This document shows positions 36,240 through 48,770 of a DNA stretch of 64,000 nt, one piece after another. The stretch spans positions 1 through 64,000 of the forward strand of contig JAGVSM010002978.1 of NCBI GenBank assembly GCA_022494885.1, in the 5' to 3' direction. The translations under genes were made by a program, and so were the position numbers. The notes beneath the pieces are model-generated. The model saw only the letters and a list, made by a program, of their open reading frames with translations, made no database searches and had not been told where the DNA came from. How positions within the stretch are numbered: the stretch's first letter is position 1; each line of letters begins with the position of its first letter. The stretch comes from Micrasema longulum. Its lineage: Eukaryota; Arthropoda; Insecta; Trichoptera; Brachycentridae.

Positions 36240-36490
36240 GTAATCAGGCGTCGTGTCGCAATTGGTTAGACGAACAACTGGGAAACTGGCGTCGCGGGTT
36301 CGATTCCCACCAGTTGCAAAAAATAATCAGAGAAATATTGTTTTCTCAAATGGTCTGGGTGTTGTGGCGTATTTTTTACGACTTTCTTCTACTTCATCTC
36401 ATTCCTATCTGCTGACGAGCCTCTTAAAAATGAGGCTTAACGGGTTATTCCTATTAAAAAATGGAAAATTGATGATGGATACCTAATGAG
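36240..36490 (+). repeat. tRNA-derived SINE (family E)
   Basis: The head GGCGTCGTGTCGCAATTGG with B-box GGGTTCGATTCCCACCAG is followed by a body that includes GGTCTGGGTGTTGTGGCGTA, CCTCTTAAAAATGAGGCTTA and ACGGGTTATTCC. Inverse copies are at 56425-56580 (with head) and 62540-62670 (body). Confidence 0.75.
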
Positions 36491-36699
36491 TTTATGGTAA
36501 GAAAACGAGGAGGGATTATTTTAGGTTTACATCAGTGCGCAGTGTTTAAATTTAAGAAAACTTATTTTATTTAAAAAATAAACTAATTTGATAGGTACTG
36601 AAACAAATAAATTAACCTTTCTTTTTTTTAAATATGTAATTTAGGGCCACCAAATCATTCAAATTGTCATTTTACAAGACGTGTGTATGTTGGTGGGTT

Positions 36700-37085
36700 A
36701 TTTGAAGATATTTGATGCTGTCGACCAAAACGGAGCGTGGAGGAGACGGTTAAACCATGAATTAAATGCATTGTACGGCGAACCCGACTTTGCACAATTC
36801 ATAAAAGAAGAAGATTACAATGGTTGGGCATGTGCACAGAATGAATGATAGCCGTGTCCCAAAAAATATTATTTATTATTACCACTCCGGAAGGCAGACG
36901 AAGCAGAGGCAGACCAAAATTAAGATGGCTAGATAGTGTGGAAAGTGACATTAGAGCAATTGGTCTGACGAACTGGAGAAGAGCCGCAGGGTGCAGGAAG
37001 GAATGGACACATATTCTGGAGGAGGCCAGGGCCCACAAGGTAGCGCCTTCGAAGATGATGATGATGATTATGATGATGTATTATG
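36700..37085 (+). mobile_element. LINE 3' end (RT-endonuclease C-terminus), frameshifted
   Basis: One frame reads LKIFDAVDQNGAWRRRLNHE, then LNALYGEPDFAQFIK (about 36700-36800). A second, from about 36880, reads GRRSRGRPKLRWLDSVESD, then TNWRRAAGCRKEW and LEEARAHK. Together these are the conserved end of a common insect non-LTR element. The frames no longer connect, so the copy is broken. It ends in a GATGAT microsatellite (37054-37080), the usual tail of this family. Confidence 0.8.
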
Positions 37086-37179
37086 GGTAGGTTGTGTTTT
37101 TAATATAGTTTTTATTCGAAGTTTATTCACAAATTACTACTTTGCCTTTAATCATTTCATTAATTTTAGGGTATCATCA

Positions 37180-39960
37180 TGAATGGTACAAATTAAATTT
37201 TGTTTAAGTGCAGAAGATATTTTTTTTCTTTGGTTTTTTTCCCCTGCGGCACGTTTCCTAGGTCCTGTTGACTTTAGCGGCCTCACGAAATGGCAGCATA
37301 TTCGTGGGAGCCGTTACGTCACAACCTTACAGCCAATCGTACACCTCCATCGTTGTGTCTCATAACCCGTCTTTGCAGGGTTGAACATTCTGTATTAACA
37401 AAAAATAAAATATCTGGAAAATTAAATTTCCATCTTAGGAAAACTAAAAAAAAAATTCTTAAAAAAGAATATATTAATGACGCCATTAATATCAAATCTA
37501 ATACGCACTTAGACGTATCATATAATACTTTTATCAAATTACATCAGAGACGGAGAACACTTTGAAAATAAAATATGGAAGTCTAGGCATTTAAAAGGTT
37601 TGTGACCATTTGGCTTTGACGTATCATATAAAATTTTCGGTGGAATCCAGACAAGTTAAAGGCATATCAAATGCATATAACTCGCCTTACTGTTGATGCA
37701 AAATTGAATATATTGAAATATTAAAATCCTAACTAGGTGACAAGTATTTGGCATTGAAATTATTAAATAAAATATGGTTAAATTCAGAAACGTACAAATA
37801 CAGACAAATTTAATATGGTAATGAATATGAATTTAACCCATAATAATGGAAAATTAGACACCCATACATTTTTTACAGTTTATACTGTTTTCACACTATT
37901 ATTTTAATTGTAAAGATGAAAAAAAACAGATTAATATATTTATTCAAGCGATTGAAGAGGGTTAAATAATATTTTAATATCTTATATAAGGTTGTACAGT
38001 AAATATTATATTAAATTAGATAAAACTTAAGTTCAAAATTGTTATATTAGATAAGTACCAATCAAAATTATAAAGCTTAGCAAAATTGTACATTTACCTG
38101 TCAGGGGCGTACGGTGAGGTTTTCAATTAGGCAAGCAGTTAAAAGTTTCATATCGCCACGATTAACCACAAACTATTTTTAAAAAAATATTTGTCGTAGT
38201 CACTAAAGAGATTTGTATATAGATGATTCTTTTTACGTACAAAAAATCAGTACTGAGTGTTTAATCAAATTTTTAGGGAAGCATTGATTCTATACGTGAT
38301 AAATATGAGTTGATTATTTATTTTTTTTATGTTTGTTCTACAAAGTGTAGTAAAAAATTTGATCATTTCATTACTTAAATTAAAACATGTCCTAATTATG
38401 ACCATGAAAACACAAAAAAAACTATGTTTCAATTCAGAAGCTAGTAAGTCCACAGTCCACATGGAAATTGTGGTGAATTTTTGTAGACATACTGGCGTTT
38501 GATATTTATCAACTTATATATCTAATCTTTTAACGGATCACGTATAGTATATATCTATCTACAATAACATTGTATCGCTTTTTACTGATTTTGTAGTAAT
38601 TTCTAGCGCCTAAGTTTTGCAAAATGCATAACATCAAAGAATTGTTACAGTTCTCAAAAAATCCCGAAACAAAATATTACAATATTATGTAGGTACTTAC
38701 CGTTACTTTTTAAATGTAACTTTATTTTTTTCCAATAATTTCTCACAACCCTGACGTTTGTTTGATAGCGAAGTGCTTCACACGAGCCTCACTTTCTAAA
38801 CACAAATCTTAATTCACAAGACACGTGAATGCCGACTGTTGACAGCATCACTGCACAGGGAAATGAAAAGTATTCACCATTACCATAAGGATGGGAATAC
38901 GACGCGATGATAGCTCACGATTTGTTATTCTTGTGACAAGTTTATAACACGGTGGTTATGAAAAATAATCAACAATTTCTTGAAATGGTAACAATAAAAT
39001 TCGTCGACGTTCGTTGTTATTTATATTTAGGAATAACAGGTTGATGATAAAATTAATTATTTTTAACCGCATCAACTGATTAACTCTGATTCCTTATTAG
39101 ACTTAATCTAAAATCATTTTTACGAAATTAAAAAAAAAAAAAACTTGCGATAAATGTTTCATTCAATCATTGAGGTTTACTCAATTAGAGTAAACATGAG
39201 CGTTAAAAATATGTTTCCCTCAACCTGCGGCCAATTGGCATATGTTTGATAGAACGGACTGTAGTCTTTTGCGAGCATTCTCTGGTTACTTTTCTTAAGA
39301 TACTGCATAAATCGATCTGGAAAAGATAGAAAAAGCGATGTTATAACCTTTCACCGGTAACCGGTAAGCGATGTTTTTATCTTAATCAATACTTGTTTAA
39401 AACAGCTATTTAAATGCTAAAAAACGTTTTATTAATATGTTACCCATCGTAAGCTATTTCCTGTCTCTGTCCAGCTCAGTTAGTCGGGCGTATAGTGAAA
39501 CGATAAACAAAAGTGACGCGTATGTGAAAGGGAGACATACTGAATAGAACTTACAGTAGACCGATGTAAACAGTCCGTGCTTTTTACTGTACTACTTGTT
39601 TTGCTCGTCAAAGTCAACGTGATTTGACGTGACAAGACTTACTGCCTCCGCTGTTCATTTCCTTTCCTTTGGGGACGACTTTTTAGCTAGGATTTATATG
39701 GAGTGTTATATCTATATATATTATATCTCAATGCATTCGATATCAAATTTATTAGCTGATTGATTTTGCTTCATTATTAGACTGAACTAGTTATTAATCA
39801 CTGAAAATTAAATTCCAAGGCATTTTTTCCAAAATGTTTTTGATTTTAAATCAAAATTTACTTTGACCTAATATTATTATTTTAAATACTTTTTTGACTA
39901 TTTACAACTAAACGCTGATCAAAAAAGCAACCACTTTACTTAACAAAAATATACAAATGT
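37180..39960. other. No confident gene; minor repeat debris
   Basis: Near 37575-37620 is a fragment with AATATGGAAGTCTAGGCATT, a piece of MITE family D. Near 39471-39485 there is an initiator-like CTCAGTTAGTC in somewhat GC-richer DNA, but no supported exon. The rest is AT-rich. Confidence 0.45.
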
Positions 39961-40010
39961 TTGAGTATGTCCAAATGACTGGATTTCTTCCCTAGGGAGT
40001 TATTCATATT

Positions 40011-40341
40011 TAAATTTATTTCAACAGAGAGGGAAAACATTTTTGAGAAGGGAATATGGAAGTCTAGGCATTTACAGGGCTTATGACCTGTCATTGGCTA
40101 GTTTAAGTGGCCACTTTACATACTGTGTAACATTCACCATTCTGCTCATGTTTCAACATCCACATTTCCTCAACTCTTCCATCTGTTGATTTTTGTGAAG
40201 TAAATGAGCTGAAACCTTTATCAATATCGTGTGTTAAGTGGCCACTTAAACCAGCCAATGACAGGTCATTAGCCCTGTAAATGCCTAGACTTCCATATTC
40301 CCCTTTCAATAATGTTTTCCCTCTCCGTTGAAATAAATTTA
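40011..40341. mobile_element. Long-TIR MITE (family D)
   Basis: The ends are TAAATTTATTTCAACAGAGA and the inverse near 40325-40341. The arms are well over 100 bases long and share AATATGGAAGTCTAGGCATT, GACCTGTCATTGGCT and TTAAGTGGCCACTT. The centre holds ATCTGTTGATTTTTGTGAAG. The sequence before it (TTTGAGTATGTCCAAATG, TTATTCATATT) is also shared with the copy at 44521, so the mobile unit or its target may be larger. Confidence 0.85.
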
Positions 40342-40859
40342 AAAACAAAAATATATTTGTACAATTTTATTATGTACATTTATTGAGAATAATACAAAAT
40401 TGAATGAAACGTCTTTTACGCTAAAAAATAGGTTTTCAATATTTATTTGACAATTTTTGTTATTTAAATTATTTTTATTTTCTCTGTATGTATCTGAAAC
40501 TATAAACAATACGGACATATTTTCAATAAGAATATGAAATAATTGTTGAAAAATATTGTTTTTTGGCATTTCTCAATTTATAAGCCTACTATGCATCATA
40601 TAGTTATTAACTGTCGTGCATTTGAATGCAAACTATTCAGAGCCTACTTTTTATTCTACGTAAATGAAATCATGTTGAATTATTTTGATAAAAGCGATTA
40701 TGTTATAATAATGTCTAATGGCGAATAGAAATGCCAAATGCAGACGTATAACATATAAATTTGAATTAACCACGTAACTTCGAGGCTCTGTAAAAGATAC
40801 AGTATAGTATTTGGCATTGCTCTTTGTGCGCGTAAGTAGGAACGAGACAGAGCTTTTGA

Positions 40860-41302
40860 TTCGTGTTTTGAAATTTGCAGCCGCGAGATTCCCGCCCAGC
40901 TAACTTCGTACATTCTCGCCAGTCGCCAAACAAACTCCGAGGCGCGTGTATCGCGCTACCGCCCAGACTTTTCCGCGAACTGTCTGGAAACTCGACCACC
41001 CTAAAACCGATTTGAAAATAATGTTTTCTAACCACGATAAGTTTCCCAACTCGTAAGCTCCGTGCACGTTCAGGTTCAAACATGCGTTATAAAGTTTAGT
41101 TTGGTATTTGTGCGACTTTCTGTGGGCCTAGCCATAAGTGGTCCGGCCAAAAGTAAATCAGTAGTTTACAGAAGTGAGATAGCGATTCAACAGGTGAAAG
41201 TCAATACGCGATTTCTTCCGATACTTCGAGACCGATTGGATACTTCGGCAGCTGATAGTGGCCGAAACTCCAGATCGAGTGTCCGAGTAAATACACAATT
41301 GG
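40860..41302 (+). promoter_or_regulatory. CpG-rich island; candidate promoter and 5' UTR exon
   Basis: This 440-base block is clearly richer in GC and CpG than the AT-rich DNA around it (GCAGCCGCGAGATTCCCGCC, GAGGCGCGTGTATCGCG). A TATA box-like GTTATAAAG is at 41084-41092, an arthropod-type initiator TCAGT at 41158, and a possible splice donor, TTG|GTGAGG, at 41302. There is no ATG with good context between the TATA and the donor. This could be a non-coding first exon of a gene continuing to the right, but no later exon was found in the window. This is inference only. Confidence 0.3.
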
Positions 41303-41449
41303 TGAGGACTTACTTTTAAATAAATACGATACACATAATCTTCAATTTCAAATTATGTCATTCTGAATTTTCCCTACCCTTCTTGCATTTGAAAAATCAA
41401 GAATAGATAAAAAGTATGTATTTGATAAAATTTTGGCATGGTTTTTCGC

Positions 41450-42310
41450 TATTGTAACATTCGTCTTATTATCCGCGTTAAAAAACATATATATCCATTA
41501 AGTAGGGTTAACATTATTAAGGATCTCGGGGTTTATTTTGACACAAAATGAAATTTTAAACATCATATAGATTACATAAATCGTAAGTCACTTAAGCTAC
41601 TGGGGTTCCTTAAGAAAATAACCAAACCCTTTAAAAAACCGGAAACTGTTATATGTCTATATATGAGTTTGATTTGCAGTAATCTTGAGTATGCCTCATG
41701 CGTATGCAGTCCGCAATATCAAAATCATATAAATTCAATAGAATCTTTTCAAAAAAAGTTCTCAAAGTACCTTTTGGATAAGTTTCAAATTTCTAACCCA
41801 CGTTCAGATTCAAATTAAGAGTAACTCTTTTTCATTTCAATTCTCTGATAAAACGCCGCGTTGTTTTCGATATAAAATTTCTGTATAAAATATTAAACTG
41901 TAAAGTAGATACTAACCTCCTAAATAAAATACAAATATATGCGGGATTGAGAACACTCAGACATCGAGAAATATTTAAACTGCCTTTATTTTCAAATAAT
42001 GCTACATACAACACACCTATGGCCCGCATGTGTCGGGAATGTACTGCCGAAACAATAAAATCTCTTAGGAATAAATCTTATTTAATAAGTACACACGTAC
42101 AACTTATTTTTTATTGCATTGTATCCTGTAGAAATTTAAAATATATATATATGTATTACATATTAATATATAAATCTATTTTGTGTAATTCTATAATTGA
42201 AGATATATATGCATGTAAAATTGTATCGACGAATGCTTTCAAATTGTATGTTTTCAAGTATGTATCTTTGTTGAATTACCTAGTAAAATAAAATTAAATA
42301 AAAATAAAAA
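41450..42310 (+). mobile_element. Degraded LINE 3' portion
   Basis: Reading across several frames gives IKDLGVYFDTK, then NLEYASCVCSPQY, ESFQKKFSKYLL, and later RRVVFDIKFLYKIL and GLRTLRHREIFKLP. These are in the correct order for the region after the reverse transcriptase catalytic core in jockey-like elements. Stops and shifts break the frame. The 3' end is AAATAAAAATAAAAAAAATAA. Confidence 0.75.
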
Positions 42311-42319
42311 AAATAATAA

Positions 42320-43500
42320 GTATTGTGTCATACCAAAAAATCACTCGGTAATGTGAATTATATATTATTACTTACGGTACTATAGGTTATAATTTTATAA
42401 ATAGTATGTTTATAAATGCCATAAATACAGCTGTTAGAACTTTCACTAATCTCGTAGATTTATTTTATTTTGTTTGTTTACTTTTCGTATATGTAATGAA
42501 TTCAATAAGTTTTAATTGTTGGGCAATCGTTCTATTTTACTACTGGAGGGAATTTACCCGATAAATATCAGTTTCGAAGTTAGGTATTCAATATTTATCC
42601 GGTTTCCTAACACCAGATTTATGATATTATACAAATAGGTATAATATCAGAAATGTATATTTTTATGTGTACTTGCGTAAATTTGTGTCATTATTTATTT
42701 TAAAATTATGTTGGAATTATTGCAGTATGCGAAATAAATAAATTGAAGAAAAACAGTGTTTTTATCAATTTTCTTTCTCAGTACTTAAAATGAAATGAAT
42801 ATTTTTACTTAATATGCAAAATCAATTATTTGACCGGAGAAAACTTCACTTGAATAAAATTTTAATTTTAGAATTTTGAGCATTGCATAGATCTTTCGGG
42901 CAGTTTATAAAAATGTATAACTTTATGGCTTATGAAATTATTAATATTAATTAATATGAAAGACTTTATAAGCGTTTACTTGAATTTTAAAAGGGTCAGT
43001 AATTATTAAAAGATTACCGAAAAAGAAAGTTGTTCCTTTTTTAAATACATACTTGTAAGGTTGTAAATTATATTATTTATCAATGGTTTTACAGATTTCC
43101 ATAAAAAATAGCTGTCAAACCTTGTCTTTTTAAGTACTGACTGTTTTTAAAGTATCGTTAATTATACATCAAATTAAATTACTAGGGTCTTTAAAATGAA
43201 ATTAAATCACCCGTTTTAAAAAATATTTTATATCAATCGGTAAACGAACACACTCACGTTTAATGAGTAGACTCTAGAGGTATCAGATGTAGGCAATATT
43301 GCATAGGTCATTAACAAAAAGTGTACAGTGAACGGTGTAATTTTTAGGAACTGTACTGCTTCAAATAATTGGCGAATTAACACGATCATGACATTTGAAA
43401 TGGCACACGCTAAAAAGGTCAGATAATCAAGGTGTTTGTGAGCAATTGCATGGGTAGAAAATGAAGTATAAATAGCCTTTTTGACAGCAGCTGACTAGAG
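42320..43500. other. No gene seen
   Basis: AT-rich sequence with no coding or repeat signal that could be supported by eye. Confidence 0.5.
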
Positions 43501-43518
43501 CCTTCCTTGATGACTCAC

Positions 43519-43655
43519 GCAGTTTCATTATCCTTTGAATAAGAGTTGATTCTCGAGAGTCAGCCATGCCTTCACCCACAGAAAGTCGGCCTTGGTACAA
43601 ATAATCCAACTCCAGACTCTTTTATGTCGCTTTTGTAACCTTTTGATATATACCC
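43519..43655 (-). other. Candidate minus-strand promoter and first exon
   Basis: On the minus strand a TATA-like GGGTATATATC (about 43643-43653) is followed 30-40 bases later by a frame starting at an ATG at 43609 (MDYLYQGRLSVGEG). An inner ATG lies at 43567 (MADSRESTLIQRIMKL). A strong donor consensus, CTGC|GTGAGT, lies at 43518. This is the layout of a short first exon, but no second exon or family was recognised, so it may be chance. Confidence 0.2.
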
Positions 43656-44520
43656 GGACACAAAACCCCAATGAAAAATGACGGCGACCTTCAGCTCAAG
43701 TTTTTGCTCCGGTTTGACAGTCGCCAGAACGCTTCATGCTTTCGTTTTTCACGATCAACTAAATAGTCATCGAATCACCATCTTAAATTTGAAATGACAC
43801 AATTTATAAGTCGAAAAGAAAAAAAAAGAGAAATTGTGACTATTTAAATATTTGTATTTCTATGATGAATCGTTTTTCTATTAGTCATTCAATTCCCACG
43901 AATGGCAGTACATTTCACCTACAGCGTATTCATCTGGAGTGTTTGTTTTATTTGATATGAAAATTTTAATGATCGAATAGTTATCATCGAGTTAATGACA
44001 CGCGTTTGCATATCGTCAATTAATTCGAAATATCATTAAATTATAATAATTTTTACTTTAAATTGAAAATTGAAACTTCAAGTATATTACTTAATTATCT
44101 CCCCCTAGACCTGGAGGCATCTTAACTTCCATCCCCTGTGTTTGCTTTCGTATATAATATGTATATTTCACTCCCCGCAATCTCTTTCCTGCACTCGTTT
44201 TCTATGCACCCCATCCCTAATTTTAGATTTTTTTCAAATTGAATTGTTTTTTTATTTACATTAAATGATGTTAGTCATGATTTAAAATAGTCAAAAAAAT
44301 ATTTTTGCTGACCGTTTGTTTTTCTTATTTACTTTAGTTTTGATTGGTTGAAAAAATCATTATATGTAGCAATAAACATGCCAAGTATTCTTCACTTCAA
44401 AAGAATCAAATAAAATAAAAGTTATTGCACACAAATCAGTTGAATGTTCTACAATGTTTGAGTATGCCCAAATGCTAGCAGACTGGCTGGATTTCCTCCC
44501 TAGAGAGTTATTCATATTTA

Positions 44521-44897
44521 AATTAATTGCAACAGAGAGGGAAACAATTATTGAGAAGGGAATATGGAAGTCTAGGCATTTACAGAGCTTTTGACCTGTC
44601 ATTGGCTGGTTTAAGTGGCCACTTTACACACTGTGTAACATTCACCATTCTGCCCATCAATATGGGTTTCAATAAATATCCACATTTTTTCAACTATTCC
44701 ATCTGTTGACTTTTGTGAAGTAAAAGAGCTGGAACCTTTATTATGTGGGTGAGTTTCAACATGGGCAGAATAGTGAATGTTACACAGTGTGTAAAGCGGC
44801 CACTTAAACCAGCCAACGACAGGTCATAAGCCCTGTATATGCCTAGACTTCCATATTCCTTTCTCAATAATGTTTTCCCTCTCTGTTGCAATTAATT
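44521..44897. mobile_element. Long-TIR MITE (family D), best copy
   Basis: The two ends match: AATTAATTGCAACAGAGAGG on the left and its exact inverse at 44878-44897. The arms extend well over 100 bases through GAATATGGAAGTCTAGGCAT, CCTGTCATTGGCTGG and AAGTGGCCACTTTACACACT to CATTCACCATTCTGCCCAT. The centre has ATCTGTTGACTTTTGTGAAG. There is no transposase frame; it is non-autonomous. Confidence 0.88.
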
Positions 44898-45169
44898 AAA
44901 ATTCATTTGAATATTTTTTAAATTTCAACCTTTTATTAGGTTATTTAGGTTTACCTTTTTAGATTAGTAATCAGCTGTGGCCGACTTGACAATACAATTT
45001 TAACAGACGAAAATGACTCTGATTTAGCGTTGATACCACGATACTAAAGCTCAAATTCCTGTGCGCGAGTATAAGGGACAGATGCAATCAATCAATTCTA
45101 GCGTATTAATATTATAGATAGTTCCATGTACGGGCAGATGTAAAATACAGTTCTGTTTGTGAAATAGAA

Positions 45170-45600
45170 CAAGAATCCTGGAGGTATGTTTTGGACTCTA
45201 TGGCTACTCACAAGTAAAAACAATAATAATAAAAGGAAATTGAGTAGTGGTAGGTAGTAGTGTAGTGTTGGCGCTTAGCTACAAACATGGAGCATAGCTT
45301 ATGACAGGAATGGTTGACTGTACAGAGCTGCTTGGTTTAATAACAATACATGTGCCAGCCAGGATTTGTAGACGGTACCACCTGTTTCATGTACCAATAA
45401 GTAAAACATCGTATGTTAAAAATGCTTTTCTTCGTAGGACTTTTTCAGTGTTCAATACAAAATTTAAAAATATAGATTACACAAACATCACGTTGTCAGA
45501 TTTAAAATTTACACTAAAAATGTATTATGTAACTTAGTAGACATTATAATAATAAATATGTACATCTCCCCTCCCCTCCTTATCCTCTCTTCAAGCATTT
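45170..45600 (+). mobile_element. LINE C-terminal fragment
   Basis: The frame at 45301-45537 includes HVPARICRRYHLFHVPISKT, then YVKNAFLRRTFSVFN. This resembles the C-terminal motif of jockey/CR1-type LINE proteins (R-R---F-VP---T-Y---S-LRR). No upstream reverse transcriptase part is present. Confidence 0.5.
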
Positions 45601-45782
45601 TTGTCCTTATCCCGCCCAATTTACAGTAACTTAATGTTCTTAAAATTAATATTTAAAAAAATCTTTGATTATTGAGTACATGAAAATAACATTTTTATTT
45701 GTATAAATTAAATGTATTTATTTGATATGTAATATATTTTCTTTACTAACTTTGTATACTATGTGGAAATCTATTATTAGTT

Positions 45783-45960
45783 GGCGGCCTCCGTGGTGTA
45801 GTGGTCAAGACGCTTGACTCACGCTCGGAAGGTTCCGGGTTCGATTCCCGGTGAGAACACAAAAATCAAAATGAATTTTTCTCAAGCCTGGGTGTTCTGT
45901 GATGAAATTCACCACTGTAATTGGGCCTACTGGCCTGTAGTGGTGCAAAAATAAATGAAA
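45783..45960 (+). repeat. tRNA-derived SINE (family B), full-length
   Basis: It starts GGCGGCCTCCGTGGTGTAGT, has an A-box (GTGGTGTAGTGGTCAAGA) and B-box (GGTTCGATTCC), then a body with CTCAAGCCTGGGTGTTCTGT, ATTCACCACTGTAATTGGGC and GGCCTGTAGTGGTGC and an A-rich end. It is not scored as a tRNA because the acceptor stem does not pair and other copies exist (34772 +, 55741-55926 -, 63720-63885 -). Confidence 0.85.
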
Positions 45961-46139
45961 AATTAGTTCTGAGTTTATACACTATATCTGTTTGTTTACT
46001 AAAAATATGTATGTAGAACTGTTGATTTCCCTAATAAAATAAAATAAAATAAAATACATGATTACAAATTCATCACCTTCCCCATATGTAACAAAAATGA
46101 TCAAGAAACGCAGCAGTTGGTACATCAATAAAAATAAAT

Positions 46140-46270
46140 TTCATCCTTGTCACACCCAGTAGTGCATAGGGCACTGTGCTCATCATCATCCTTTTCCACA
46201 TCGGATGGTGCATATGGCACGGAATTGGAATATCAATTGCAGCGTACGTGAATTGTTTATGTGAATTGTT
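46140..46270 (-). repeat. SINE family C fragment
   Basis: It contains CCAGTAGTGCATAGGGCACTG and a second, partly duplicated CGGATGGTGCATATGGCACGG, followed by ATCAATTGCAGCGTACGTG. The two related blocks suggest one copy inserted in, or recombined with, another. Confidence 0.6.
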
Positions 46271-46299
46271 CTTACGCTTCAGATGGTAGTTCATAGTAA

Positions 46300-47200
46300 A
46301 AATACCAAATAGTTATTACATTTTTTTGTCGTAATTGTATTTTAAATGTGCATTTATCAGATCTTTACTTTTGAATCTTTACTTTTTTATGATTTATGCG
46401 TACCCAGGGGTCATGGTCAAAACACAGTTAGACTTATGCAAGCGTGAAAATTATTTATAAGATTTCCTTTGCCGTTATACGATAATAAAACATCTTTTAA
46501 TTACGCTTACTAGATTTCAATAAGATGAACTGATCGATTCGAGAAAGTCAACTTTCTCAGGGTCTGTAGCCTCACAAAGTGTGATTGTTTAAAAAAAACG
46601 TGAGATGTTTTTAATTATTCAGAAACAAAAAAATACAGAATTGTAATTTCAAAAGAGTGTAATGACAATCAAATTGTAAAAAATTACCGCTGTTTTTTCG
46701 CTTTCACGAGACATTAGACATAATACTCAAACGACACACATTTTGCGATTATGCTCTTAACACTTTTACATTTTTTGCCATTCGAAGGTAGTCAACAATC
46801 TTAACAACTAAAAAAGTGTGCTCATTTATAAACACGGAATTTAATAGTATAACTTTGTCCATATAAAATACATTACGAAAATAAACCATTTAAATTTTTG
46901 TGTTTGCTCTGCAACATGTATTAATTATACCTACTATAAAAATTCTGTAAACAACTAGATAAACTATCGTAGAGACTATCACTCGCTGTCATTTCTGTTC
47001 ACTGTACTTCATCGTCCTAACGCACTAATATACCTCCGTGAAAATTAAAACGCTTATCATTTAATGGTTTATCTCTTCGTTCTAATTCTCAAAGCACTCT
47101 CTTAATACCCATCCACAATTCCTCTTACTTCTCTAACTCAGATACAATAAAGAGAGGTCTCAGCAAAATGTCCGTACAAGGTTTTCCCTGAACACGAATT
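46300..47200. other. No gene seen
   Basis: AT-rich sequence without supported coding or repeat structure. Confidence 0.5.
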
Positions 47201-47239
47201 ATGTCATACCCAAAACCCGTAGAGATGTCTTTCTCATTG

Positions 47240-48185
47240 GTCGCACTTAGAATGTTAAATATTTTGGAAAAGAGTAGTAAGCTCTCAAGGACTCAAATAA
47301 GACAATTTTTGCTCAGCTTTTCAGGCTGAACTACTCGCAATACGAGAAACTCTCGAATGATTATTAAAAAAACCACCAGAGAGGTGGTTTATTGCAAAAA
47401 TATTACCAGATTGTCGTTCGGGCGTTCAAGCTATAACTGATACTCGGTCGGTAAATCCATTAATTGTAGATATTTAGAGTATAATTAAGCATCTGAAAAT
47501 CAGAGGCATGATTATGCAAATATGCTGGATAAGAGGACATGCTGGTATCGTAAGAAATGAGATAATGGATGAACGAGCAAAAGCCGCAACTTGTAAAAGA
47601 ACAGCACATTTTTTCTCAAAATTTTCTCTTGGCTTTGCTAAACGCAGTATAAAACGAAATACGCAGCAGCGTTGGGAGGATCATTACCGCGCTTCTTCTA
47701 CTGGTAAAATCACTCAAATGTTTTTACCAACGCTGGCTGATGCAGCAAACTTCCGTCGTCATCACCAAAGTACTTTCGAAACGACCCAAATTTTTACCGG
47801 ACACAGAGCTATGAGAAGTTACCTATATAAGTTTAAGTTAAGGAATGATGACTATTGTCCATGCGATGATATTTTTTCACAGAGTATCGAACATCTGTTA
47901 TTTTAGTGCCCATTTTTCAGTTTACAATGCCATAATCTTGAAGCAGAATGCAGGCAAGATAGAATATCCTTAACAGATATCCACACTGCTGTTAAAAGTA
48001 GCTATCACGCGCAATTGTTCTTGGACTTTGCAACAATGGTGATTGGACTCATAAAGGTAATAAACCAAAATCAGTGATCAAACATACCATTTCTAAGACA
48101 AACAAAAACGATTTTTTCCGAGAAACTTAGCCTTGTACATGACACGTAGGGTTACTTAATAAAGTGGTCCAAATATATATATATA
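47240..48185 (+). mobile_element. LINE fragment with RNase H remnant (I/R1-like)
   Basis: Around 47320-47550 the pieces FQAELLAIRETL, GVQAITDTRSVNP and CWIRGHAGIVRNEIMDERAK form an RNase H domain in the expected order. They retain the catalytic-type Glu in AEL and Asp after SGVQAI, and the final WIRGHAGI-NE-MDE motif. The frame continues to FETTQIFTGHRAMRSYLYKF and CPCDDIFSQSIEHLLF, the Cys-rich end typical of I/R1/Loa-group elements. Stops interrupt the upstream part. It ends near a TATATATA tract at 48173-48190. Confidence 0.75.
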
Positions 48186-48384
48186 AATATATAAAAACTC
48201 TCAAAGACAAAAACTGTTTTCAAGAGAGGAGTTAAGGACTAGATTTTCCTTAGTGGGAGGGATTTGAGCATGAAACTCCTTGATGATTTTCCAAATGTTT
48301 GAGTTTACTGTTTTTTTTATAATTTTTTGTATTTTTGATCCTATATTCGTGGTGATATACTCATGTGTCTGTGTCAACTAATTG

Positions 48385-48770
48385 CTCGTCTCATCTCATC
48401 ACAGGACTTTTAGTCCCATGGAGTTGGGACTTATGTCTCAAATAATGTGTAATAAACTACATGCATGTAAATAAATAAATAAATATGATGTCCATGCGGC
48501 TTGACTGCGAAATCATCTCCCATGTACTATCAAAGATGTTAGTACAGTATCTCTGTTTAAATTGCGCCTGAAGAGATATCTCTCCTTCTTAATCTCTCCT
48601 TTCTTCTTTCCCCTTTCTTTCTTTTTCCCATTGAGTAAAATAATTTAAGGTAATTTATATGCAATAACAGTTATTTCTTGTTTTGTATTTCTTGAGCTTT
48701 TTATTTTACTATCTATTGTATATGTATTTTTACTTAAATTATGTAAATAAAACATTTAATTTATTGGTTG
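48385..48770 (+). mobile_element. LINE tails in tandem
   Basis: 48385-48485 is a second copy of the tail at 2215-2335 (AGTCCCATGGAGTTGGGACT, ending AATAAATAAATAAAT). It is followed directly by a piece whose frame reads DVSTVSLFKLRLKRYLSF, typical of the extreme C-terminus of jockey-like proteins, with a 3' end near 48750-48770. Confidence 0.5.

Noticed and set aside
39471..39485. Initiator-like CTCAGTTAGTC as a promoter
   Set aside because: No TATA at the right distance, no downstream promoter element at +28, and no exon nearby.
45783..45855. Possible functional tRNA gene
   Set aside because: A and B boxes are good, but the acceptor ends do not pair, the body continues as a SINE, and three other dispersed copies share the same body.
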